A DNA stretch of 64,000 nt from JBBDIK01 sp040880465 (GTDB lineage: Bacteria > Actinomycetota > UBA4738 > JBBDHU01), in NCBI GenBank assembly GCA_040880465.1, contig JBBDIK010000008.1:1-64000 (forward strand), written 5' to 3'. The position numbers and the translations under genes were made by a program. This document shows, one piece after another, positions 16,463-24,615 of the stretch (position 1 is the stretch's first letter; every line of letters starts with the position of its first letter). The notes beneath the pieces were generated by a model. That model was not told the origin of the DNA and ran no database searches. It was given only the letters and a program-made list of their open reading frames with translations.

Positions 16463-17230
16463 TCAGATCACCTTCGCTTCCGCGAGCAGGTCCGCGATCC
16501 GAGCCGCCGTGTCGTCGCCCGCCTCGATGATCTCGCCCCCGGCCTTGGCCGCCGCATCCCTCATGCTCGTCACGGCCTGCGTGGACTCGACATCGTCCGC
16601 CCCCAAACCGAGATCCGCCACGGTGAGGCGCTCCAAGGGCTTCTGCTTCGCCTGCATGATCCCCTTCAGGTTCGGGTAGCGCGGCTCGTTCGCGCCAGCC
16701 GTCACCGTGATGACGGCCGGCAAGGAGCTCTCGACCACGTCGTAACCCGATTCCGTCTGGCGGTCGATCCGTGCCGTCGTGCCGGATACCTCCACCTTCT
16801 TCGCGAACGTGAGGCTGGGAAGATCGAGGAGTTCGGCAACCGTCACCGGGAGCGTTCCGGTGTAGCCGTCGGTCGACTCCACACCCCCGATCACGACATC
16901 GTAGGACCCACGCCTTAGGGCCGCGGCCAGAACCTGAGCGGTGACCAGGACGTCGGCGCCGCGCAGCGAATCGTCGGTGACCAAGACCCCCTTCGCGGCG
17001 CCCATCGCAAGTCCACGCTGGACCGCGACGACGGCATCCTCCGGTCCCATCGAGACGACCGTGACCTCACCGCCGTTCGCTTCCGCGATCTGCAGGGCGG
17101 CCTCCAGGCCGAACTCGTCGCCCGGATCGAGCGCTCCTTCGACGCCGGAGCGAACGACGAAGTTGTCCGGGCCGATCTCCTGAACGCCCTGTGGGTTGGG
17201 GACCCATTTGCACAGAGCCGCGATCTGCAT
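16463..17230 (-). CDS. etfB: Electron transfer flavoprotein beta subunit
   Basis: The 255-residue subunit pairs with EtfA and would hold AMP in the usual heterodimer. It has the family start IAALCKWVPNP, the D-P-G-D-E-F-G-L-E-A-A-L-Q-I stretch, the VLAAALRRGSYDVVIGGVES block and VEVSGTTARIDRQTESGYDVVESSLPAVITVT. It is the first gene of the etfBA operon. No acyl-CoA dehydrogenase or ETF:quinone oxidoreductase gene is seen nearby, so the partner enzymes lie elsewhere. Confidence 0.93.
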   Translation of the reverse strand: MQIAALCKWVPNPQGVQEIGPDNFVVRSGVEGALDPGDEFGLEAALQIAEANGGEVTVVSMGPEDAVVAVQRGLAMGAAKGVLVTDDSLRGADVLVTAQVLAAALRRGSYDVVIGGVESTDGYTGTLPVTVAELLDLPSLTFAKKVEVSGTTARIDRQTESGYDVVESSLPAVITVTAGANEPRYPNLKGIMQAKQKPLERLTVADLGLGADDVESTQAVTSMRDAAAKAGGEIIEAGDDTAARIADLLAEAKVI

Positions 17231-17376
17231 CTGACGTTCCTTCCACTGATGACGGGCCGGACCTCGCCGGAGCCCTCCGCAGGTCTCGCCTGCTCGGCGG
17301 GACCAGGAGAGGATAGAGGAGAAGCGCCGGAAGCGACGAGTACTATCCGCCCCAGCCGGGCAGGCCGAGGGAGCGC

Positions 17377-19320
17377 ATGGCGGGGACCAACAAGCGGAAG
17401 GGCGAGGCTTCCCCGTCGCGCAACACGTTCGTCGTCGCCTCCGTCGTCCTTGCCATGGCGGGCGTTGCAGTGCTCTTCCTGATGCCCTACTTGAGCGGGC
17501 GGGTTTCGTTCCCGGTCGGGACCGATACGAAGAAGTACATCTGGCGGGCGACGCTCGCGGCCGACCAAGGCCTGGGGGCGCTCCCCGGATCGGCGCCCCC
17601 CGAATTCGAGGACAACCCCGACCGTCCCGGCTATCCGGCCATCGCAGCGACGGTCTGGGGAACGATGGGCATCGACCCCGTCCGGCTCGCGGAGATCCTC
17701 CCGGCGGTCATGGCGATCATCATCGGTCTGGGCGCGGGGGTGTTCGCCGTCCGATGTCTGGGCCACCCGCGGTGGGTCTTCGCGATCTTCCTGCTCGTGG
17801 TGGGGGCGTCGATCCAAGTCGCGCGGACGGCGGTGGGCTACGCCGACAACCTGATCGTCGACGCCGTCCTGATGGCGGCCGCCGTCGCCATCACCGTCAC
17901 GCCGATAGGTCGCCGGGATCCGCCGAAGCATTTCACCCGGCGGTCGATGGCCGCCGCCGCGTTCCTGCTCACCGGAGCGGCCGTCATCCATTGGATCTTT
18001 GCGCTCGTCTTCCTGATGCTCCTCGGGGTCGTCGCGGTGTTCCGGCTGCCCTCGTCACTCAGGGCCCGGCGCTCCTACCGCATCGCCCTCCCCAACACCG
18101 AGTCCGGCCGGCTGGTGGGCACCATCGCGTTAACACTCGTGTGCGGGTTCATCGCCCTCCTGATCGGTCCGGCACTCCCGTCCGTCCTTCCCTCGAACGA
18201 CCCGGCGCGACTGACCGAGAAGTTCCAGGCGTTCGTGCCACTCTTCTCCCTGTCGGTAACCGTCGCCCTTGCGGCGACGGGAGCGGTGCTGGTTCTGCTC
18301 GCCGCCACGCGCGCCCGGTGGCGGGCGGTGCTCCTCGCGCTCGCCTGGGCGGCGGTCGGCCTGGTGGCGGTGTGGGCCTTCGATAAGGGCGTGCATTTCG
18401 CGGCATATCGATTCCTCGGGTTCGCACTCGGCATCCCACTGCTCGGAGCGGTTGCGATCGTCTGGCCCGGACGCCTGGGGCGCCGCTCCGGCCCGATCGG
18501 GCGGGTGCTGGGCGCGACCTTGATGGTCGTCGCGATCGGCGCTTCGGTCGGTGCAGCGCAGGCGGGCTGGAACGGTGACGACCCGATGTGGGCCGAGAAG
18601 GAACCCGTGGCGGACAAGATCGCCGAGGTCGAGACGGTCGAGCGCTACCTGATGTCGGTCGGGTGGGAAGGCCCCATCGTGTTCGTCGATCAGCAGCGCA
18701 CCGCCACCGCGCTGCACCTCATCCGGGCGGTCCTGCCCGCAGACCTCATCCCGCGGACGTACGCGTATCTGGGCGACACGGAGACGCTGCTTTCGGGGAA
18801 GCCGACCATCATCGCGGGCGAGGACGAGTTCAACCGGAAGTCACTCAAGACGTGGCCGTCCGTGGAGGCCGCGCTCGCCGAAAACGCGGTCGTCGTCGAC
18901 CTGTCGCCGGAACCCGGGGACGAGGCCGTCGTGACGGAGGGATTCGCGCTGACCGACGGGATCACCATCCTGCGCGGCCCGCTCCCGACCGAACGGATCT
19001 CGCAAGCGAAGCCGCACCTCGCTCCATCGTCTCCATGGTCGCTCGTTTGGCGGACCACCCTGCTCCTCATGTGGCTCGCCGTCGCAGGACTCGGCTGGTC
19101 GGTCAGCCTGATCGAGGCTCCGTGGGCGTACCGGCTCGCTCTGGCCCCGGCGTTCGGCATCGCGACGCTGGCCCTCGGCGGTGTCGTCGGAAGCCGTTTC
19201 GGGGCCTCGTTCTCCGGCACGCCTATCAAGGTCGTCACGGTCGTGGCGGCGCTCCTCGGATGGGTCCCACTCGTGGTCGGCGGCATCCGGAGTCGCGGGA
19301 GCCGGACGGCCAGGGCCTGA
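17377..19320 (+). CDS. Polytopic membrane protein, possibly GT-C-like
   Basis: This 647-residue protein has about twelve hydrophobic segments. After the first segment comes an outward loop, FPVGTDTKKYIWRATLAADQG, with an acidic residue in the place used by GT-C glycosyltransferases. A large hydrophilic domain (about 410-540) precedes two or three last helices. I do not recognise a specific family; a lipid-linked sugar transferase or polymer-assembly protein is a guess from topology. The ATG follows GAGGGAGCGC. It stands alone between etfB (divergent) and the molybdoenzyme gene. Confidence 0.6.
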   Translation: MAGTNKRKGEASPSRNTFVVASVVLAMAGVAVLFLMPYLSGRVSFPVGTDTKKYIWRATLAADQGLGALPGSAPPEFEDNPDRPGYPAIAATVWGTMGIDPVRLAEILPAVMAIIIGLGAGVFAVRCLGHPRWVFAIFLLVVGASIQVARTAVGYADNLIVDAVLMAAAVAITVTPIGRRDPPKHFTRRSMAAAAFLLTGAAVIHWIFALVFLMLLGVVAVFRLPSSLRARRSYRIALPNTESGRLVGTIALTLVCGFIALLIGPALPSVLPSNDPARLTEKFQAFVPLFSLSVTVALAATGAVLVLLAATRARWRAVLLALAWAAVGLVAVWAFDKGVHFAAYRFLGFALGIPLLGAVAIVWPGRLGRRSGPIGRVLGATLMVVAIGASVGAAQAGWNGDDPMWAEKEPVADKIAEVETVERYLMSVGWEGPIVFVDQQRTATALHLIRAVLPADLIPRTYAYLGDTETLLSGKPTIIAGEDEFNRKSLKTWPSVEAALAENAVVVDLSPEPGDEAVVTEGFALTDGITILRGPLPTERISQAKPHLAPSSPWSLVWRTTLLLMWLAVAGLGWSVSLIEAPWAYRLALAPAFGIATLALGGVVGSRFGASFSGTPIKVVTVVAALLGWVPLVVGGIRSRGSRTARA

Positions 19321-19421
19321 CCCTGTCGCTGGAACCGAGCCGCCGGAGCCTGACCGGCCCGACTCTTCCATGCCTGCACAAGACCCCGGTAATACCCTCA
19401 TAAGGAACCGGGTGTTCACTG

Positions 19422-21023
19422 TTGGGTGAGATGAAGCCGACCCTGGACCCCGACCCCCGCCCGGCAAGGACCGCACGCCGGTCCGCCGCGACCGCCGGGC
19501 TCGCCGGGATGTCGGGGCTGACCGCAGCCGGCGCCGTGCTCAACATGGTCGTTCCGGTGATCGCGTTCCCCCCGGTCGCGATCGCGCAGACGCTTATCCG
19601 CCTCCCTCCCGGGCGCTTCGACACGATCTTCATCGACCTGCTCGGACATTGGGCGCTGCGGCTGGCGGTCATCGGCACAGCCGTCGCGTTCGTCGCGTCG
19701 GGACTGCCTCTTGGCCTGCTGATCCGACGGCTGGCTCGAGGCGATGGACGCAACCCGGGGCTCGTCGGCGCGGGAGTCTTCGTTCTGCCGTGGATCATGA
19801 CCGTCGCGCTGTACCCGTCACTCGCCGGCCACGCCTCGCGCGCGGTGTTCGCCGCCGTGCAACTCCCGCTGTTCCTGGCGGCCGGCGCGTTCGCGGGGCG
19901 GACCTACCGCCGTCTCGCCACGCCTGCGCGGCACATGCCGAACGTCCCACAGAACCGTTCGCGTAGGACCTTCGTCCGGGCGGCGACCTTGGGGGGCGCC
20001 GGGATCGCCGTCGGCCTACTCGACCCATCTCGGTTCCTCTACCGTCGGCCGGATCCCGGAGACCGATCTCTCCATCTGGCGAACGTCACTCCTGCGGCGG
20101 CACCGACACCCGCCACAGGGGACGCTGCCTTCGCCGCGATCCCCGGACTCACGACCGAGATCACGCCGCTGGCGGACTTCTACGTCGTCAACGAGGAGAT
20201 CATCCGGCCCGACATCGATCCCGCGACGTGGCGTCTCTCGATCCGTGGCCTGGTCGGCCACCCGGTCGAGCTGACCCACGACGACCTCCTTTCCATGCCA
20301 GCCGTCGAGCGCTACCAGACGCTCGAGTGCATCTCGAACCCCGTCGGTGGCGACATCATGTCGACGCAGCGATGGACCGGCGTGCCGCTCGCGCGCCTGC
20401 TCGAGCGGACGGGTGGGATGACCGAGGACGCGGTCGAGGTCGTGTTCCGTTCGGTCGGCGGCTATTCGGACAGCATGCCGGTCGAGCAAGCCCTCGACGA
20501 GGAGACGCTCATCGCGATCGGCATGGGCGGAAACGTCCTTCCTCGCGCGCACGGGTTCCCGGCCCGGCTCCTCGGCGTCGGCACCTTCGGGATGAAGAAT
20601 CCGAAGTGGCTCGGTGAGATCGAGGTGGTCGGTGACCCCTATGACGGCTACTGGGAACGGCGAGGCTGGACCAAAGAGGCCATCGTCAGAACGATGTCGC
20701 GGATCGACACCCCGCGCGACGGGGAAGAGGTCGCCGGCCGGGTGGTGATCGCCGGCGTCGCGTTCGCCGGCGACCGGGGGATCTCGGCCGTCGAGGTGTC
20801 GGCCGATGGCGGGGTTACCTGGAACCCGGCACAACTCAAGACCGCGCTCTCACCCCTGACGTGGCGCCTCTGGCGCTTCGACTGGGAGCCGACAGCCCCC
20901 GGCGACGGCGCGCTGGCCGTCCGCGCGACCGATGGAACGGGTGCCGTGCAGGAGGCAGCGTTCGCGGAACCCTACCCGTCGGGCGCGACCGGCTACGACG
21001 AGGTCGGTGTCACCGTTCGCTGA
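19422..21023 (+). CDS. Membrane-anchored sulfite-oxidase-family molybdopterin enzyme
   Basis: The 533-residue protein begins with about four membrane segments (residues 20-160). An Arg-rich stretch and a fifth hydrophobic segment (FVRAATLGGAGIAVGLL) follow, then the sulfite-oxidase Mo-cofactor domain (about 250-430) and a dimerisation-like beta domain (about 430-530). The Mo-ligand cysteine is C303 in LECISNPVGGD, and YSDSMPVEQALDEETLIAIGMGG and PRAHGFPARLLGVGTFGMKNPKWL are family hallmarks. It probably oxidises or reduces a small oxyanion or sulfoxide outside the cell. The start may be ATG 19431 rather than TTG 19422. The 3' end overlaps the convergent DCC gene by 14 bases. Confidence 0.85.
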   Translation: MGEMKPTLDPDPRPARTARRSAATAGLAGMSGLTAAGAVLNMVVPVIAFPPVAIAQTLIRLPPGRFDTIFIDLLGHWALRLAVIGTAVAFVASGLPLGLLIRRLARGDGRNPGLVGAGVFVLPWIMTVALYPSLAGHASRAVFAAVQLPLFLAAGAFAGRTYRRLATPARHMPNVPQNRSRRTFVRAATLGGAGIAVGLLDPSRFLYRRPDPGDRSLHLANVTPAAAPTPATGDAAFAAIPGLTTEITPLADFYVVNEEIIRPDIDPATWRLSIRGLVGHPVELTHDDLLSMPAVERYQTLECISNPVGGDIMSTQRWTGVPLARLLERTGGMTEDAVEVVFRSVGGYSDSMPVEQALDEETLIAIGMGGNVLPRAHGFPARLLGVGTFGMKNPKWLGEIEVVGDPYDGYWERRGWTKEAIVRTMSRIDTPRDGEEVAGRVVIAGVAFAGDRGISAVEVSADGGVTWNPAQLKTALSPLTWRLWRFDWEPTAPGDGALAVRATDGTGAVQEAAFAEPYPSGATGYDEVGVTVR

Positions 21024-21426
21024 GCGTGGGATGACCGCCGCGAGCACGGCGAGAGGGATCGACGGAGCACGCTTCGGTCCCCAGCCACCGTCCGAATCGG
21101 AACCGGTTCGCCGCCAACACTGCGTAGGCCCAACGCCCGATCCCGGGGAACGACTCCGCGAAGAAGGCAACCGGCGAGCCGAACTGCAGCCTCCTGAAGA
21201 GCGGGGCGGTCGCATCGCCCGCCGAGTATCGCCGCCCGTCCTCGGTGATCAGGTGCCAGGACGCGAGACGCCGCTCATCGGAGACCCCGGCGAGGAGCTC
21301 GACCCCTTCGGATGAGCGGATACCCACCGCGCGGAGCCTGCCCACCCGCTCCCAACCGAGGAGCCGATCGGCCGACCACCGGCAGAATCCGCAGTCATCG
21401 TCGTAGAGCAGGATCGCCGTCTTCAC
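21010..21426 (-). CDS. DCC-family (DUF393) thiol-disulfide-like protein
   Basis: This 138-residue protein starts with YDDDCGFCRWSADRL, the D-x-D-C-G-F-C signature of the DCC family, whose CxxC resembles that of thiol-disulfide oxidoreductases. The remainder (SWHLITEDGRRYSAGDATAPLFRRL) also follows the family. The role is not established. Tail-to-tail overlap with the molybdoenzyme gene leaves no room for a terminator between them. Confidence 0.8.
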   Translation of the reverse strand: MKTAILLYDDDCGFCRWSADRLLGWERVGRLRAVGIRSSEGVELLAGVSDERRLASWHLITEDGRRYSAGDATAPLFRRLQFGSPVAFFAESFPGIGRWAYAVLAANRFRFGRWLGTEACSVDPSRRARGGHPTLSER

Positions 21427-21469
21427 ACCGCAAGTGTATCCGCGAAGAGTTCGCAGCCAGGCGCGAGGC

Positions 21470-22585
21470 TCAGACGCTGTGCTCGGCCGCGATCATCAGG
21501 AAGGCCCTCTCCAGCACCAGTTTCGCGTTCAGGTTCGTCTCGTCCGCGAGCGCCGCACGGGCCTCTTCGATCGCGCCCATGTCCCGTGCCGCCGCCTCCA
21601 GGGGCATCGACGGGTGCGGGCCCATATCCAGGTTCAAGCGCCACGCCGGGTTGCCACCGACCCCGACGAGCACCCGGTCGCGCAGTAGAGACGACACCGC
21701 CAGCAACACCCAGTCCATGAAGTCGCGTTCCGCCCGGCGGACCCGGCGCTGATGGCGTTCCTCGATGCGTTTCGCGACCCCGCGGAACGCGTCATCAGGC
21801 TTGCCGTCCGGAGCGAGGAACGGTTCCAGATCCCGGGTCAGATCGCCGGCGAGTCCTTTCTTGTACGCCGCCGCGGCTTCGACCACCATCGCCGCCGCCT
21901 CGATCGCACCCTTCGCGCCGGAGGTCGCGAGCGCCAGCGCCTCGCGAGCGGTGTCGCGGAAGGCGAGTCCCTCCTCGTCCCGAACCAGACGCCGCGCCCG
22001 CCCGAGGTTGCCGCCGGTCAGGCGGGCCGCCAGCAGCGCTCGCTCCTCGTCGGCGCCACCTTCCACGAGGGCTTGAACGACGAAGTCCTCGGCCAGCGGC
22101 AGGAACGTCACGGTATGGCAACGCGACACGATCGTCCCCGGCAGCTCGTCGGGGCGCGCGGAAGAGAGCAGGAGCACCGAGTCCGGGGGCGGCTCCTCCA
22201 ACACCTTGAGAAGGGCGTCGGCCGCCGAGGGCGAAAGCCGATCGGCCTCGCGGATCAGGAAGACTTTGCGTCCCGGTTCCGGCGACGTTCGGTAGACGTG
22301 ATGCCACACTTCCTGGCGGATGGTCTCGACGTGGATATCCCGGCCCTCGGGTTCGACGATGAACACGTTCGGATGCTTCTCCTCGAGCGCGAGCACGCAC
22401 GCGCGGCACTCGCCGCAGCCGCCGTTCGGACACAGGAGCGCGGCCGCGAACGCCCCCATCGCCAAGCGCTTGCCACCGCCCTCTGGCCCGGCCATCACGT
22501 ACGCATGGTGAGGACGCGCGACCGCCTGCTTCAGGAACGAGATCGCAGGATCCTGACCCGGGACGCCGTCGAGGACCGTGCTCAT
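21470..22585 (-). CDS. holB: DNA polymerase III delta-prime subunit
   Basis: The 371-residue clamp-loader subunit has an AAA+ fold. It shows an altered P-loop (GPEGGGKR, no Ser/Thr after Lys, as expected for the non-hydrolysing delta-prime), a zinc module with Cys52, 57, 60 and 63 (CPNGGCGECRAC), a Walker-B-like region READRLSPSAADALLKVLEEPP and a sensor-1 region SARPDELPGTIVSRC. The ATG at 22585 overlaps the tmk stop by four bases. The run topA, tmk, holB is coupled throughout and is a familiar actinobacterial arrangement. Confidence 0.9.
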   Translation of the reverse strand: MSTVLDGVPGQDPAISFLKQAVARPHHAYVMAGPEGGGKRLAMGAFAAALLCPNGGCGECRACVLALEEKHPNVFIVEPEGRDIHVETIRQEVWHHVYRTSPEPGRKVFLIREADRLSPSAADALLKVLEEPPPDSVLLLSSARPDELPGTIVSRCHTVTFLPLAEDFVVQALVEGGADEERALLAARLTGGNLGRARRLVRDEEGLAFRDTAREALALATSGAKGAIEAAAMVVEAAAAYKKGLAGDLTRDLEPFLAPDGKPDDAFRGVAKRIEERHQRRVRRAERDFMDWVLLAVSSLLRDRVLVGVGGNPAWRLNLDMGPHPSMPLEAAARDMGAIEEARAALADETNLNAKLVLERAFLMIAAEHSV

Positions 22586-24615
22586 CGGGAAGGCACGACC
22601 CTGCGGATAGCTTCCATCACGCGGTCGTGGACCTCGGCGGGCGGCGCGGAAGCATCGACCACGACGATCCGCTCGGGATGTTCCTCGGCGATGTGCAGGT
22701 AGGCATCGGCGACCTTCGCGTGGAAGTTCACACCCTCGGCTTCGAACCGATCGGGGTCGCCAGCACGCTCCAGACCGATCTCGGGCTCCAGGTGCAGCAG
22801 CACCACCAGGTCCGGGAAGAGCCCCTGCGTTGCCCACACGTTGAGCGTCAGGACGTCCTGCTCGCCGACGCCTCGCGCCACGCCCTGATACGCGAGCGAA
22901 GAGTCGATGTAGCGGTCGCAGAGCACGACCTTGCCGGCTTCGAGCGCCGGCCGGATCACGGTCGCCACGACCTGCGAGCGCGCGGCTCCGAACAGCAACG
23001 CCTCGGTGCGGGGTTCGAGGTGGCCCGTTTCGTGCGCAAGCAGCATCTGGCGGAGGCGCTCCCCGAGGTCGGTTCCGCCGGGCTCGCGCGTGACGAGCAC
23101 ATCACGCCCGTCCTCAGCGAGGGCGGACTCGGCCAGCTCGATCTGCGTCCCCTTGCCGGCGCCCTCGACCCCTTCGAACACGACGAACACGCCCTCCGGC
23201 GGGGCCTTCCGGAGTTTCGGGATCAATCCGAGCGGTCTGGGCTTCTGCATCCGGTACCGATGCAAGCCTACCCGCGTGTACAGACCGCCGAAGACGACCA
23301 TCCCACCGGCGACCGCGAGTGAGGCCCGCACCCCCGAGAAGGTGAGCCCGAGCACCTGGTGGCGGCCGAGGACCCCGGACAGGATCGGGAAGAACGCCAG
23401 GGTCGCCAGCAATCCGAGTTTCGACAGGATGTTGAGGGCGGAGAAGGTTCGGCCGCGGAACTCGTCGGCAACGGTCTCCTGGAGCAGGGTGTATCCGGTG
23501 ACCCAGGTCGCTCCCACGAACAAGCCGAGCGCGACCGCGAACAGGACCGCGCCGGCGAGCCCGGGCACCGCCGCCATCGCGACCAGGAGTCCGCCGGCTG
23601 CGATCATCGCGAGGTAGAAGACGTGCTCCTTGTCGAGCGCCTTGTAGATCTGATTCACCAGCACCATCCCGAGCGCCATCCCCGTCCCGAACGCGGCGAC
23701 GAGGAGCCCGTATCCGGCCGCGCCGGCGCCAAGGGAGTTCGCGTAAAGGGGACTGAGCGAGATGACCGCCCCCACCCCGCAGAACGCGATCACGATCCCG
23801 ATGGTCATCGACCCGGCGAGCGGATGCTCACGGATGAATCGGACCCCGTCCATGATGTCGCGCCCGAGCTTGCCGAAGTCGAGCTTGCCGCCGTGGTGCA
23901 GCTGGGACTTCGGGACCGAGATCGGCACCCGGGTCAGCATGATCGCGGAGAAGATGAACGTGCCGGCGTCGAGCCAGAGAGCGAGCGCCCAAGGGTTGGC
24001 CCCGAGGTAGGGGAACCCGACACCGGTCGGGATGTCGCCGCTGCCGAGGGCCACCGAAAGCGCGGCGAGGATCGCGTAGACGCCGCCCGAGAGCGGCAGC
24101 GTTCCGTACGTGCTCACGATCGAGACCGAGTTCGCGTTCGCGAGCTGGCGCCGGGGGACGAGCCGCGGGATGCTCGCGTCGCGCGCGGGCGACCACAGGA
24201 GCGAGAGGCTCTCGATGACGAAGGACAGGACGTAGATGGCTGCGAGACTGCCCAGGCTGCCGAGCAGCGGCATCGTCGCGTACAGCACCGCGCGGCCGAT
24301 ATCCGCGGCCATCATCACCTTCCGCCGGTCGAACCGGTCGATGATCACGCCGATGAAGGGGCCGATGAGCAGCGACGGCAGCATCCGGGCGATCATCACG
24401 CCGGCGACGGCGAACGCCGAACCGGCGGCGCTTCCCCGCTCGCCGACGATGTCCGCCACCATCGTGCTCACCGCGACGAACCCGACCCAGTCACCGAACG
24501 AGGACACCGTCATCGCCGCGGCGAGGCGCGTGAACGGCTTATTCGTAAGGAGGTCTTTGAAGGTAGCTGGCCGGGTCCCGCGGAGGGCCGCGACCTCGTC
24601 CGAGATGGACGCCAC
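22582..24615 (-). CDS. tmk: MFS transporter fused to thymidylate kinase
   Basis: The 677-residue protein has an N-terminal major-facilitator half (about 20-450, twelve membrane segments) and a C-terminal dTMP kinase (about 465-677). The kinase has P-loop FEGVEGAGKGT, the DR(Y) motif LCDRYIDSSLAYQG and TREPGGTDLGERLRQMLL, so it should phosphorylate dTMP to dTDP for DNA synthesis. The transporter half resembles the fusions annotated in other actinobacteria and its cargo is unknown. The GTG start shares one base with the topA stop, and the stop overlaps holB. Confidence 0.9.
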   Translation of the reverse strand: MASISDEVAALRGTRPATFKDLLTNKPFTRLAAAMTVSSFGDWVGFVAVSTMVADIVGERGSAAGSAFAVAGVMIARMLPSLLIGPFIGVIIDRFDRRKVMMAADIGRAVLYATMPLLGSLGSLAAIYVLSFVIESLSLLWSPARDASIPRLVPRRQLANANSVSIVSTYGTLPLSGGVYAILAALSVALGSGDIPTGVGFPYLGANPWALALWLDAGTFIFSAIMLTRVPISVPKSQLHHGGKLDFGKLGRDIMDGVRFIREHPLAGSMTIGIVIAFCGVGAVISLSPLYANSLGAGAAGYGLLVAAFGTGMALGMVLVNQIYKALDKEHVFYLAMIAAGGLLVAMAAVPGLAGAVLFAVALGLFVGATWVTGYTLLQETVADEFRGRTFSALNILSKLGLLATLAFFPILSGVLGRHQVLGLTFSGVRASLAVAGGMVVFGGLYTRVGLHRYRMQKPRPLGLIPKLRKAPPEGVFVVFEGVEGAGKGTQIELAESALAEDGRDVLVTREPGGTDLGERLRQMLLAHETGHLEPRTEALLFGAARSQVVATVIRPALEAGKVVLCDRYIDSSLAYQGVARGVGEQDVLTLNVWATQGLFPDLVVLLHLEPEIGLERAGDPDRFEAEGVNFHAKVADAYLHIAEEHPERIVVVDASAPPAEVHDRVMEAIRRVVPSR

